Shown here in pieces: positions 1 through 7,882 of a DNA stretch of 64,000 nt. The DNA comes from Herbaspirillum aquaticum (GTDB lineage Bacteria > Pseudomonadota > Gammaproteobacteria > Burkholderiales > Burkholderiaceae_D): contig NZ_NJGV01000013.1 in the NCBI RefSeq assembly GCF_002213425.1, positions 124,001-188,000 on the forward strand, given 5' to 3'. The notes under the pieces were generated by a model that was not told where the DNA came from, did not search any database, and saw nothing but the letters and a program-made list of their open reading frames with translations. The position numbers and the translations under genes are program-made. Numbering within the stretch: position 1 is the first letter of the stretch; the number at the start of each line of letters is the position of its first letter.

Positions 1-547
1 TCTGCGGCAGGTACTGGCGATAGCTGGCCGCGCAAGTCTCGGCGGTGACGTCCGATTGCAGGCGGGTGGCATCGCCCAGCAGGCGCATGCTCGGGTCCAG
101 CATCGGGCTGATCAGTACCTGGGCGGCCAGGGGTTTGCCGCAGCGATCGCGGGTCATCATCGTCAGGCTGGCAGCCAGGCTGCCACCGGCGTCGTCACCG
201 GCCACCACCATGCGGTCCAGGTCCACCTTCAGTTCTGCGGCGTTCTTGCAGGCCCAGGTGGCGGCCGCGAAGGCGTCTTCGGGCGCGGCCGGGAAGGGCT
301 TGGCCGGCGCCAGCGCATAGGCGACCGACAGCACCACGGCCTGGTTGTGCTGGGCCAGGAAGCTGGCCGGGGTGTCGGCGTCATCCAGCGAACCACTGGT
401 GAAACCGCCGCCGTGGAAGTACAGCACCAGCGGGCGTTTTTCGCCCTTGGCCAGGGCGACAGCGGGCTGGTACAGGCGCACGGGGATACGTCCCAGCGGG
501 CCGGGAACGAAGAAATTGCGGATGTCCAGCGGAGAGGAACCTTGCAT
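1..547 (-). CDS. alpha/beta hydrolase, HSL-like fold (3' part outside the window)
   Basis: The 182 visible residues are the N-terminal two thirds of a hormone-sensitive-lipase type alpha/beta hydrolase, which would cleave small carboxylic esters. The oxyanion motif HGGGF starts at residue 45. The nucleophile elbow, GDSAGG in the family, reads GDDAGG at residues 117-122, so the catalytic Ser is Asp (codon at 193-191). The His/Asp part of the triad would lie past the edge. The start is ATG at 547; the frame upstream holds no better candidate. The gene diverges from the LysR gene at 962, a common arrangement for a regulator and its target. The fold is secure; activity is uncertain because of the Ser to Asp change. 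Confidence 0.8.
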   Translation of the reverse strand, partial: MQGSSPLDIRNFFVPGPLGRIPVRLYQPAVALAKGEKRPLVLYFHGGGFTSGSLDDADTPASFLAQHNQAVVLSVAYALAPAKPFPAAPEDAFAAATWACKNAAELKVDLDRMVVAGDDAGGSLAASLTMMTRDRCGKPLAAQVLISPMLDPSMRLLGDATRLQSDVTAETCAASYRQYLPQ

Positions 548-961
548 GATGAGCGCCTGGGCCGAAGCCACTTGTCCAAGAATGAGGCGGATTGTGCGCC
601 ACAGCAGGGTCTCGAATAAACACCTATAATCCAACAACACTGTTCGGTAAGTCTGAACAATCAGGACGATCAATTCGTTCACTTTGCTGATCCTTTCAGT
701 GAAGTAAAAGCCTGGTTACAGCGCTGCGCGAAGGCGTGGGTGATGTGGGAAAATCGACCACGTTGCCCTCTGATGCGCAAATTTGGCTGGCTTTTGTCGT
801 TATTTGTTTTAAATTGGGATGAGGCTGGTCAGCGTGATCGAGGTCCATCCCGTCCTTGCAAGACGGCGCGCCGGGGGCGGTGCCAGGGCTTGCATGAAAC
901 TGTCTTGGCCCCCGTTTGCCGCGCCGGTGTTTCCCAGGCGGCGGCCTCAAAGGAGAGAGCG
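548..961. other. divergent intergenic region between hydrolase and lysR-type gene
   Basis: This 414-base stretch holds no convincing gene; an open frame from 740 reads in phase into the LysR gene but lacks a ribosome site. It contains a TATAAT hexamer at 625-630 on the plus strand without a good -35, a LysR-type box at 641-659, and an inverted repeat of TTCACT (678-683) and AGTGAA (698-703). Confidence 0.5.
641..659. promoter_or_regulatory. candidate LysR-type operator
   Basis: TGTTC and GAACA form an inverted repeat around nine bases. The core TTC-N9-GAA contains the T-N11-A pattern typical of LysR-family binding boxes. It lies between the divergent hydrolase and LysR genes, where autoregulation and target control would both act. 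Assignment to this regulator is inference. Confidence 0.45.
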
Positions 962-1975
962 ATGGACCGTTTCCAGGCCATGCAAGTCTTTACTGCTGTG
1001 GTGGATGCCAACAGCTTCACGCGCGCTGCCGACAACCTGAACCTGCCGCGTACTACCGTGACCACCCTGATCCAGGGGCTGGAGAGCATGCTGAAGGTGC
1101 GCCTCTTGAACCGCACCACGCGCCGCATCAGCCTCACGCCCGATGGCGCGGCATATTACGAGCGCTGCGTGCGCATCCTGGCCGACATCGACGAGACTGA
1201 ACAATCCTTCCGCAACGTCACCCGCGGCCCGCAGGGCCGGCTGCGCATCGACGTGCCCGGCTCCATCGGCCGGCTCATGCTGCTGCCCAACCTGTGCGAC
1301 TTCTACAGCAAGTACCCGGACATCGAACTGGTCATGGGCATGGGCGACCGTCCGGTGGACCTGGTGCAGGAGGCGGTGGACTGCGTCATCCGCGTGGGTG
1401 ACCTGCAGGATTCGTCGATGGTGGCGCGCCGCATCGGTACCTTCCAGACCGTCACCTGCGCCTCGCCGACCTACCTGGAGCGCCACGGCGTGCCGCACAC
1501 CATCGAAGACCTGCAGCAGCACCAGTCGGTGCATTACTTCTCCAGCCGCACCGGCCGCACCATCGATTGGGACTTCGTGGTCGATGGCATCACCCGCGAG
1601 GTGAAGATGAATGGCCGTCTCTCGGTCAACGATGCCGACGCCTACGTGGAGTGCGCGCTGCAAGGCTTTGGCATGGTGCAGGCGCCGCTCTACATGGTCA
1701 CGCGTCACATCGATGAAGGCCGCTTGGTGGAGGTGCTGTCGCAATGGAAGCCGGCACCGCTGCCGATTTCCGTGGTGTACCTGCACAACCGCCATCTGTC
1801 GCCCAAGGTGCGCGCCTTCGTGGACTGGGTGGCCGAACTGTTCGCCACCTGCCCGTTGAACAAGGCCTGCACCATGGGTATGGAAGACAGCGAGTGCCAC
1901 TTCGTCAACAAGCCCGAGTCCACGACGGTACGCACGGTGGTGGAGCAATACAACATCGCCGAGAGCGTGTTCTGA
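962..1975 (+). CDS. LysR-family transcriptional regulator
   Basis: A 337-residue LysR-type regulator. Residues 1-60 form the winged helix-turn-helix (FTRAADNLNLPRTTVTTLI as recognition segment), followed by a periplasmic-binding-protein-like effector domain from about residue 90 to 295. The C-terminal tail is some 30 residues longer than in most members. The start is ATG 962, preceded by AAAGGAGAG; an in-frame extension back to 740 has no ribosome site and does not resemble the family. It diverges from the alpha/beta hydrolase gene and probably controls it. The effector is unknown. Confidence 0.93.
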   Translation: MDRFQAMQVFTAVVDANSFTRAADNLNLPRTTVTTLIQGLESMLKVRLLNRTTRRISLTPDGAAYYERCVRILADIDETEQSFRNVTRGPQGRLRIDVPGSIGRLMLLPNLCDFYSKYPDIELVMGMGDRPVDLVQEAVDCVIRVGDLQDSSMVARRIGTFQTVTCASPTYLERHGVPHTIEDLQQHQSVHYFSSRTGRTIDWDFVVDGITREVKMNGRLSVNDADAYVECALQGFGMVQAPLYMVTRHIDEGRLVEVLSQWKPAPLPISVVYLHNRHLSPKVRAFVDWVAELFATCPLNKACTMGMEDSECHFVNKPESTTVRTVVEQYNIAESVF

Positions 1976-2271
1976 TCGATAGATCCGGCTTGGGGTTCGG
2001 CGAGGATTATGCAGGGCGGGCCGCTGTTTTCGCGTGCCTTAAGCTGCTGATTTTTTGCCCGATTCTCTTTCCCTGCTTGCTGGAGTTTCAGGTGGAATCG
2101 CGCCGTAGCTGGAGCGATGGCGATGTCTTGCCATCGTGGCTGCGCCCAATCGTGCAAGGGCATACCTGATCCTGCAAACTTCTTGCCCGATTCTCCATGG
2201 ATCGATGGCAGAGGATCAGGCAGTTGCCAGTCCGCGCTACAGTCGCGTCTGTCTTTCAATGAGAGGAGCTT

Positions 2272-3288
2272 ATGGACCTCGATCTGCATTCCGTCCAGGA
2301 TTCCGGCCCGCTTTCCGGCCCGCTGCTGCTGCCCGGGGCGGGGGACAGTGCGCCCAGCCGGGCCCAGGATGATCCGCGTTTCCAAACCATGCAGCAGGAG
2401 CTGCTGCAACTGCTGGAGCGGTATACGGCCGGCGTCGAAGGCATGCTGGCCACGGCCATCCCCAACCTGGAAATCTATCGCATCACCTGTCCGACCGGCC
2501 CCAAGCACGCGGTGCAGAAGCCGGTCTTTGCGGTGATTGCGCAGGGTTCCAAGCGCATCTTCGTGGGCGATGAAATCTACGAATACGATCCCATGCATTA
2601 CCTGGTCGCCTCGGTGGACCTGCCGGTGGTTGGCAAGGTCATGGTGACCAGTCCCGATGAGCCCTACCTGGGTTTGCGGCTGGAACTCGATACCCAGGAA
2701 ATCGGTGAGCTGATTGGCGACGAGAACCTGCCTGCATCGGCCAATCTCGGCGAGGGCGCTGCGCGCGGGCTGTACGTGAACCGGCTCGACGTCGACCTGC
2801 TCGATGCTGTGCTGCGGCTGTTGCGCCTGCATGAGACCCCGCGCGACGTGCCTATCATGGCGCCGATGATCCGGCGCGAAATCCTGTATCGCCTGCTGAT
2901 GAACGGGCAGGGGGCGCTGTTGCGCCAGACCGTGCTGCAGGATAGTCAGATGAATCGCGTGGCCAAGGCCATCCGCCTCATCAAGGAGGGCTATGACCGG
3001 GCCCTGCGCATCGAGGATGTCGCACGCGATGTGCATATGAGCGTTTCTTCGCTGCATCACCATTTCAAGCTGGTGACCGCCATGAGTCCGCTGCAATACC
3101 AGAAGAATTTGCGCCTGCAGGAAGCCCGCAAATTGATCCTCACCGCCGACGCCAGCGTGGCCACTGCCGCGCATCGCGTGGGTTACGAGAGTTCATCGCA
3201 GTTCAGCCGCGAATACAGTCGCCTGTTCGGCGCGCCGCCGCTGCGCGACAAGCGCCGCTGGCAGGAAGAGGAAGCGCCGGTGCTGTAA
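2272..3288 (+). CDS. AraC-family transcriptional regulator
   Basis: A 338-residue AraC-type regulator. Residues about 50-200 match the AraC_N type cupin-like domain (ITCPTGPKHAVQKPVFAVI). The C-terminal 90 residues hold the double helix-turn-helix, with the conserved end ATAAHRVGYESSSQFSREYS at about 298-317. The start is ATG 2272 behind GAGAGGAGC. The 296 bases upstream hold no gene. It is followed by an aldo/keto reductase in the same direction 85 bases downstream; AraC_N regulators are often paired with such oxidoreductases, so this gene is a plausible target. Confidence 0.92.
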   Translation: MDLDLHSVQDSGPLSGPLLLPGAGDSAPSRAQDDPRFQTMQQELLQLLERYTAGVEGMLATAIPNLEIYRITCPTGPKHAVQKPVFAVIAQGSKRIFVGDEIYEYDPMHYLVASVDLPVVGKVMVTSPDEPYLGLRLELDTQEIGELIGDENLPASANLGEGAARGLYVNRLDVDLLDAVLRLLRLHETPRDVPIMAPMIRREILYRLLMNGQGALLRQTVLQDSQMNRVAKAIRLIKEGYDRALRIEDVARDVHMSVSSLHHHFKLVTAMSPLQYQKNLRLQEARKLILTADASVATAAHRVGYESSSQFSREYSRLFGAPPLRDKRRWQEEEAPVL

Positions 3289-3373
3289 GCGTGAGCAGGC
3301 GTAGCGGGGGCTCGCTAGAATGAGGGGCTTCCCGCAGTTAAGTTATCCACATCCATTTTGATTCGGAGACAGC

Positions 3374-4381
3374 ATGCATTATCGTCGCCTCGGCAAGAGC
3401 AACCTGAAGGTATCAGCCTTGTGTCTGGGTTCCATGATGTTCGGGGACCAGACCGACCTGCAAGAGTCCGGCCGCATCGTGGCGTCAGCGCGCGAGCATG
3501 GCATCAATTTCATCGATACGGCAGACGTCTATACCAAGGGCAAGTCCGAGGACATCGTTGGCAAGCTGCTGGCCGGGCAGCGCCATGAGTGGGTGCTCGC
3601 GAGCAAGCTGGGCAATGCCATGAGCGGCAAGCCCAATGAGTCGCACTATTCGCGCAGCTGGATCGTGCGCGAGACCGAGAACATCTTGAAGCGCCTGGAT
3701 ACCGATTACCTGGACATCCTCTACATGCACCGCGACTACCAGGACGAGAACCTGGAAGAGGCCGTGCAGGCGCTGGGCGACCTGATCCGTGCGGGCAAGA
3801 TCCGCGGCTTTGGCGTCTCCAACTTCCGTGGCTGGCGCATTGCCGAGATCGTGCGCCTGTGCGAGAAGAACAATGTCCCGCTGCCGCTGGTGTGCCAGCC
3901 GTATTACAACCTGTTGAACCGCCAGCCTGAAGTGGAAATCCTGCCGGCTTGCGCCAACTATGGTCTGGGCGTGGTGCCCTACAGCCCGATTGCACGCGGT
4001 GTGCTGACCGGCAAGTACCAGCCCGGCCAGAAGCCGCCGCAGGACACGCGTGCCGGCCGGGGCGACAAGCGCATGATGGAGACCGAGTTCCGCGAGGAAT
4101 CGCTGTTGATCGCGCAGCGGCTGCAGCAGCACTGCGAAGCGCGCGGCATCAAGCTGGGCCAGTTCGCCACCGCCTGGGTGCTGGCCAATGCCTCCATCAG
4201 CAGCGTCATCGCCGGACCGCGCACGCTGGCGCAGATGGAGGATTACTACGATGCGGTGGAGATGAAGATCAGCGCGGAGGAAGAGGCATTGATCGACAGC
4301 CTGGTCACGCCGGGGCATGCGTCCACGCATGGGTATAACGATCCGAATTATCCGTTCTTTGGGCGGGTGGTGAGGGGCTGA
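3374..4381 (+). CDS. aldo/keto reductase
   Basis: A 335-residue NADPH-dependent aldo/keto reductase of the (beta/alpha)8 barrel type. The tetrad is visible: Asp and Tyr in FIDTADVYTKGKSE (about residues 50-63), Lys in VLASKLGN, and His in DILYMHRDY. The cofactor end of the barrel shows PYSPIARGVLTGKY and ISSVIAGPRT. The start ATG 3374 has only a weak upstream site (CGGAGAC). It probably reduces aldehydes or ketones; the substrate cannot be read from sequence. It lies downstream of the AraC regulator, which may control it. Confidence 0.92.
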   Translation: MHYRRLGKSNLKVSALCLGSMMFGDQTDLQESGRIVASAREHGINFIDTADVYTKGKSEDIVGKLLAGQRHEWVLASKLGNAMSGKPNESHYSRSWIVRETENILKRLDTDYLDILYMHRDYQDENLEEAVQALGDLIRAGKIRGFGVSNFRGWRIAEIVRLCEKNNVPLPLVCQPYYNLLNRQPEVEILPACANYGLGVVPYSPIARGVLTGKYQPGQKPPQDTRAGRGDKRMMETEFREESLLIAQRLQQHCEARGIKLGQFATAWVLANASISSVIAGPRTLAQMEDYYDAVEMKISAEEEALIDSLVTPGHASTHGYNDPNYPFFGRVVRG

Positions 4382-4410
4382 ACGACGTACAAGGACGCGG
4401 CTACAGGTTG

Positions 4411-4449
4411 ATGCAAGTACTTGCATAAATATGCAAGTACTTGTATTAT
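4411..4449 (+). promoter_or_regulatory. toxin-antitoxin promoter with two palindromic operators
   Basis: ATGCAAGTACTTGCAT at 4411-4426 is a perfect 16-base palindrome, and ATGCAAGTACTTGTAT at 4431-4446 differs by one base. Their centres are 20 bases apart, so two repressor dimers would bind about two helical turns apart. A -35 TTGCAT (4421-4426) and -10 TATTAT (4444-4449) have a 17-base spacer and overlap the two palindromes. This fits autorepression by the antitoxin. Confidence 0.8.
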
Positions 4450-4455
4450 TTCTGC

Positions 4456-4776
4456 ATGAAACCCCTGCGTTTTCTCGGTTCCAGTCTCTCTGACCTACGT
4501 GATATGCCGGACGATGTGCGGCGCGCCTTGGGCGGCGAATTGGCGCGTGTTCAGTTCGGCGTCGAGCCCAGCGACTTCAAATCCATGCCCAGTGTCGGCC
4601 AGGGTGTCTATGAGATTCGCTATCGGGACAAAGCCCGTGGTGCATTTCGTGTGATCTACGTGGCCAAGTTTGCCGACGCCATCTATGTGCTGCACGCCTT
4701 CCAGAAGAAGACGCAGAAAACCGAAAAGGCAGATATCGATCTGGCAGCCCGACGTTACCGAATGATAGGAGCTTGA
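4456..4776 (+). CDS. higB: RelE/HigB-like toxin (phage Gp49-like, DUF891)
   Basis: A 106-residue basic protein of the Gp49/HigB-like toxin family. Members are ribosome-dependent mRNA endonucleases that act when the paired antitoxin is lost. Typical parts are the helical start MKPLRFLGSSLSDLRDMP, the strand GVYEIRYRD, the core AFRVIYVAKF and the end LHAFQKKTQKT. ATG 4456 is chosen over the in-frame TTG at 4441 because the promoter -10 ends at 4449; translation would then be leaderless. The stop lies 2 bases before the antitoxin ATG, in the toxin-first order typical of higBA. The symbol names the family and is not proven orthology. Confidence 0.85.
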   Translation: MKPLRFLGSSLSDLRDMPDDVRRALGGELARVQFGVEPSDFKSMPSVGQGVYEIRYRDKARGAFRVIYVAKFADAIYVLHAFQKKTQKTEKADIDLAARRYRMIGA

Positions 4777-4778
4777 AC

Positions 4779-5087
4779 ATGCAAACGACCGATCCCCGCT
4801 GGAATGACGACAGCATTGTTTCCGGTAGCGGCAACGTGTTCATTGATCTCGGCTTTGAACCGGCCGAGGCTGAGGTCATGCTCATGCGCGTGAAGGTGTT
4901 GGCGCAAACCTCGCAGCGGCTGAAAGAAAAAGGATGGACCCAGGCCAAGGCCGCCGAAGAACTGGGTATCACGCAACCGCGCGTTTCCCGGCTGTTGAAA
5001 GGCAAGGTCGAGGATTTCAGCCTGGATATGCTGGTGACCTTGGCCGGCAAGCTGGGACTGAAGCCGCAAATCAGTTTTGCCGGTTGA
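4779..5087 (+). CDS. higA: XRE-type antitoxin, HigA-like
   Basis: A 102-residue antitoxin with a C-terminal Cro/XRE helix-turn-helix (WTQAKAAEELGITQPRVSRL at about residues 51-70). The N-terminal 40 residues probably wrap the toxin. It should neutralise the protein encoded just upstream and repress the shared promoter through the two palindromes at 4411-4446. ATG 4779 follows AGGAGC at the end of the toxin gene; a TTG at 4773 overlapping the toxin stop is less likely. A terminator follows 10 bases after the stop. Confidence 0.88.
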   Translation: MQTTDPRWNDDSIVSGSGNVFIDLGFEPAEAEVMLMRVKVLAQTSQRLKEKGWTQAKAAEELGITQPRVSRLLKGKVEDFSLDMLVTLAGKLGLKPQISFAG

Positions 5088-5099
5088 GTGCCTGGCGAA

Positions 5100-5124
5100 A
5101 AGGCGGAAGGTTTTCCGCCTTTTT
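5100..5124 (+). terminator. intrinsic terminator of the toxin-antitoxin operon
   Basis: GGCGGAA (5102-5108) pairs with TTCCGCC (5113-5119) around a GGTT loop, with an A-run before and a T-run to 5124. It should work in both directions, though the minus-strand aldolase starts well to the right. Confidence 0.88.
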
Positions 5125-5195
5125 CTTCACCAAGTCGTCCCGACTTCAACTGGCCGGCCCCTATCGGGCGCTGCGCACTTCATCTTTCCCTTGGA

Positions 5196-5948
5196 TCAGC
5201 GCAACGCAGCGATCCTCCGCGCCCCCTCCGCCTTGACCTGCTGGATATCCGTGCCCGGCACCACCAGGTCCATGCCGATGCCCTTCATGCGCTGCGCCAT
5301 CTCCATGGTGCCGGCGAAGATCCCCACGTATTTGCCCAGCTTGCGCCCCAGCGCCAGCAGATGATCGATGGCCTCGTTGAGCCGCGCATCGTCGTAGGCG
5401 TCCGGTGCCAGGCCCAGTTCGATGGCCAGGTCGCTGGGGCCGATGAAGATGCCGTCCAGGTCAGGGGTCTGCAGGATCGCTTTGGCGTTGGCATAGCCTT
5501 CGCGGGTCTCGATCATGGCCAGCGTCAGGATGGTGGCATTGGCGTGCGCAAAGTAGTCCGCTCCGCCATACAGGAAGCCGCGCGCCGGGCCATAGCTGCG
5601 TGCGCCGCGCGGGGAATAATGGCAGGCGCGCACGAAGCGCTCGGCATCGGCCGCCGTGTTGATCAGCGGGCAGATCACGCCATAGGCACCGGCATCGAGC
5701 AGCTTGTTGATTTCGCCCAGGCTGTTTTCGGAGCAGCGCACCAGCGGCACGGCGGGTGTGCTGGAGATGGCCTGCAGCATGGGCAGTGCCGATTCGATCG
5801 AGAACGGGCCGTGCTGCAAGTCCACCGTCACCGCATCGTAGCCGCTGTGGCCCAGCACTTCGGCCAGCAGCGAATTACCCATCGATACCCAGCCCGAGAG
5901 GGCCAGTTGTTGTTGCGCGAAAAGGGTGCGCAGCCGGTTTTCCCGCAT
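5196..5948 (-). CDS. HpcH/HpaI-type 2-oxo acid aldolase
   Basis: A 250-residue class II pyruvate-type aldolase of the HpcH/HpaI family, a metal-dependent TIM barrel that splits 2-keto-3-deoxy acids or related hydroxy-oxo acids into pyruvate and an aldehyde. Visible motifs are VTVDLQHGPFS, YGVICPLINTAADAE, the conserved GARSYGPAR, AMIETREGYAN with the metal-binding Glu, and FIGPSDLAIELG. ATG 5948 follows GGAGACGAACG. It lies 85 bases downstream of the dadA-like gene on the same strand, so the two may be co-transcribed. The exact substrate cannot be decided. Confidence 0.9.
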   Translation of the reverse strand: MRENRLRTLFAQQQLALSGWVSMGNSLLAEVLGHSGYDAVTVDLQHGPFSIESALPMLQAISSTPAVPLVRCSENSLGEINKLLDAGAYGVICPLINTAADAERFVRACHYSPRGARSYGPARGFLYGGADYFAHANATILTLAMIETREGYANAKAILQTPDLDGIFIGPSDLAIELGLAPDAYDDARLNEAIDHLLALGRKLGKYVGIFAGTMEMAQRMKGIGMDLVVPGTDIQQVKAEGARRIAALR

Positions 5949-6033
5949 CGTTCGTCTCCCATGGATGGGCCCGCGCCATTGCAGGCCAGCGGCCATGTTA
6001 AGTCCGAATGCGGCACCCTTGCATGAAACTTCT

Positions 6034-7299
6034 TCAGCCGCGGTACTGGAAGGCCGTGTCGTCGATGGCGCACCGGCGCCCGGCGATCTGGTCGGCCACC
6101 AGCGCCGCACTGCCGCAGGCCAGCGTCCAGCCCAGCGGCCCCTGGCCGATGTTGAGATGAAGATTCTCCACCGGCGAGGCGCCCACGATCGGCACGCCAC
6201 TCGGGGTGGCGGGGCGGAAGCCCATCCACGGCGAGAGCGTGGCATCCTCGCCCAGCGCGCAACCCGGGAAGAGTTCGCGCAGGCCATTCTTCAGTTCTTC
6301 GATGGCGGTCGGCGGGATGCTGCGATCCTGGCCCACCAGCTCGATACGGCCTGCCACGCGCAGGCGCTGGCCCAGGCGCGCATAGACGATCTTCCTGGCG
6401 ATATCGGTGATGGAGACCTGTGGCGCGGCCGTGCGGCTGGCCTCATCGTCCAGTGGCACGGTGATGCTGTAGCCCTTGAGCGGGTAGAGCGGCAGGTGCA
6501 AGTCCAGCAAGCGGGCGAACTCCACGCTCTCCGCGCCCAGCGCCAGCACGAATCGATCGGCGGCAATCCATTGGCCACCGGCCTGCACCGCGCGCAGCGC
6601 GCGGCCTTCACGGCGTACCTCGGTGACACGGGCGCCGCCGATGAAGCGGAAGTTCGGATGCGCCTGCATCGACGCCACCAGCGCGCGACAGAACTGCGGG
6701 CAATCGCCCGCTTCTTCGCTGGGCGTGTAGACCCCGCCGACCCAGTCGCGCTGCGAGTATCCCAGCGCCGGTTCGATACGGATGCATTCGGCAGCGCCCA
6801 GGACTTCCTGCTGGCAGCCATATTGCGACTGGAATTGCACTTGCTGCGCGGCGGCCTCCAGGGCTTGTGCATCGGTGAACATCACCAGCTTGCCGGAGCG
6901 CTGATGGTCGAAGGACAGCTGCAGGCCAGCATTCCATTGCGTGAGCTGATCACGGCTGTAGAAGGCCAGTTGCAGCAGGTCGATGGTGGTCTGGCGTACC
7001 CGCTGGGCATTGCAGCAGCGCAGGAATTCCAGCAGCCAGCGGTATTGGCCAAGATCGGCGGTAGGCCTGATAGTCAGCGGCGAATCCTTGCTGAACAGGT
7101 AGTAAGCCCACTTGGTCCAGACCGAGGGATCGGCCAGTGGCGCCACATAGGAGTAGCTGAGCTGGGCGCCATTGCCCTGGCTGGTGCCCTCGCCGGGCTG
7201 TGGGCGAGCATCGATGAGGCTGACCTGATGGCCATCCTGCAGGAGACGGTAGGCAGTGGTCACGCCGATCACGCCGGCGCCCATTACGCAGATATGCAT
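6034..7299 (-). CDS. dadA: D-amino acid dehydrogenase family flavoprotein
   Basis: A 421-residue FAD-dependent oxidoreductase of the DadA type, which deaminates D-amino acids to oxo acids and passes electrons to the respiratory chain. The N-terminal FAD motif is GAGVIGVTTAYRLLQDGHQV (residues 7-26), followed by GNGAQLSYSYVAPLADP, where DadA proteins contact flavin, and PLYPLKGYSITVPL. The C-terminus has the expected GPLGWTLACGSAALVAD. Length fits the family (about 415-435). It precedes an HpcH/HpaI aldolase on the same strand, so substrates other than D-Ala are possible. Confidence 0.85.
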   Translation of the reverse strand: MHICVMGAGVIGVTTAYRLLQDGHQVSLIDARPQPGEGTSQGNGAQLSYSYVAPLADPSVWTKWAYYLFSKDSPLTIRPTADLGQYRWLLEFLRCCNAQRVRQTTIDLLQLAFYSRDQLTQWNAGLQLSFDHQRSGKLVMFTDAQALEAAAQQVQFQSQYGCQQEVLGAAECIRIEPALGYSQRDWVGGVYTPSEEAGDCPQFCRALVASMQAHPNFRFIGGARVTEVRREGRALRAVQAGGQWIAADRFVLALGAESVEFARLLDLHLPLYPLKGYSITVPLDDEASRTAAPQVSITDIARKIVYARLGQRLRVAGRIELVGQDRSIPPTAIEELKNGLRELFPGCALGEDATLSPWMGFRPATPSGVPIVGASPVENLHLNIGQGPLGWTLACGSAALVADQIAGRRCAIDDTAFQYRG

Positions 7300-7407
7300 G
7301 GTGTTTCGTTGAAGTCAGTCAAGAACCGCGCGGCGCGTGGGCTGCAGCGGATCAGCAGCAGACTACCGAAGAGCCGCACGGGTGTCACATGCCGAATTGG
7401 CATGAGC

Positions 7408-7423
7408 TTTGCGCATGCGCAAA
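7408..7423. repeat. perfect 16-base palindrome upstream of dadA-like gene
   Basis: TTTGCGCATGCGCAAA reads the same on both strands. It lies 108 bases before the dadA-like start and 73 bases before rnpB, in the shared divergent promoter region. It could be an operator; no adjacent regulator gene is visible. Confidence 0.5.
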
Positions 7424-7467
7424 AGGGTTTTGCGACGGCCGATGCCCGATGCCGGCCGATGCTGCGC

Positions 7468-7473
7468 TACAAT
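7468..7473 (+). promoter_or_regulatory. rnpB: -10 element of the rnpB promoter
   Basis: TACAAT lies 7 bases before the predicted 5' end of RNase P RNA at 7481, the spacing expected for a -10 box. I see no clear -35 at the matching distance. Confidence 0.65.
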
Positions 7474-7480
7474 AGCGCCC

Positions 7481-7811
7481 GATGCAGGCCAGACAGCCGC
7501 TGGCCGCCTTCGCAAGGAGGCGGCGGGAGGAAGGTCCGGACTCCACAGAGCAGGGTGACGGTTAACGGCCGTCCGCTGAAAGCCGGCGCAAGCCTGTATA
7601 AGGCGAGGAACAGGGCCACAGAGACGAGCGTATTCAGTTACGGTGAAACGCGGTAACCTCCACCCGGAGCAATTTCAAATAGGCACGCGTTGATGTGGCT
7701 CGCGGAGCGTGCGGGTAGAAAGCTTGAGCGGCGGAGCGATCCGTCGCCTAGAGGAATGGCTGTCATAGCGGGTTTCCCGCCGTAACAGAATCCGGCCTAC
7801 CGGCCTGCTTC
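7481..7811 (+). ncRNA. rnpB: RNase P RNA (M1 RNA), type A
   Basis: The catalytic RNA of ribonuclease P, which trims tRNA 5' leaders. It is recognised by the conserved core segments GAGGAAGGTCCGGACTCCAC (7529-7548), ACAGGGCCACAGAGACGAG (7610-7628), GGTGAAACGCGGTAACCTCC (7640-7659), AGAGGAATGGCTGTC (7751-7765) and ACAGAATCCGGCCTACCGG near the 3' end. The ends pair as helix P1 (GATGCAGGCC with GGCCTGCTTC), which sets the limits to within a few bases. The length of about 331 is normal for bacterial type A. Confidence 0.95.
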
Positions 7812-7882
7812 ATTGAATTCATTTCCATAAAACACACTGCGGCCCGTGGGCACTGCGGGCTCGCCAGAGACCCAGGAGACCC

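Noticed and set aside
740-961. N-terminal extension of the LysR gene
   Set aside because: The frame is open but has no ribosome site, and the family begins at the ATG at 962, which follows a strong site.
5926-7656. A 576-residue plus-strand frame running from the aldolase start into rnpB
   Set aside because: It is antisense to the dadA-like gene and ends inside the RNase P RNA. Both overlapped genes are certain.
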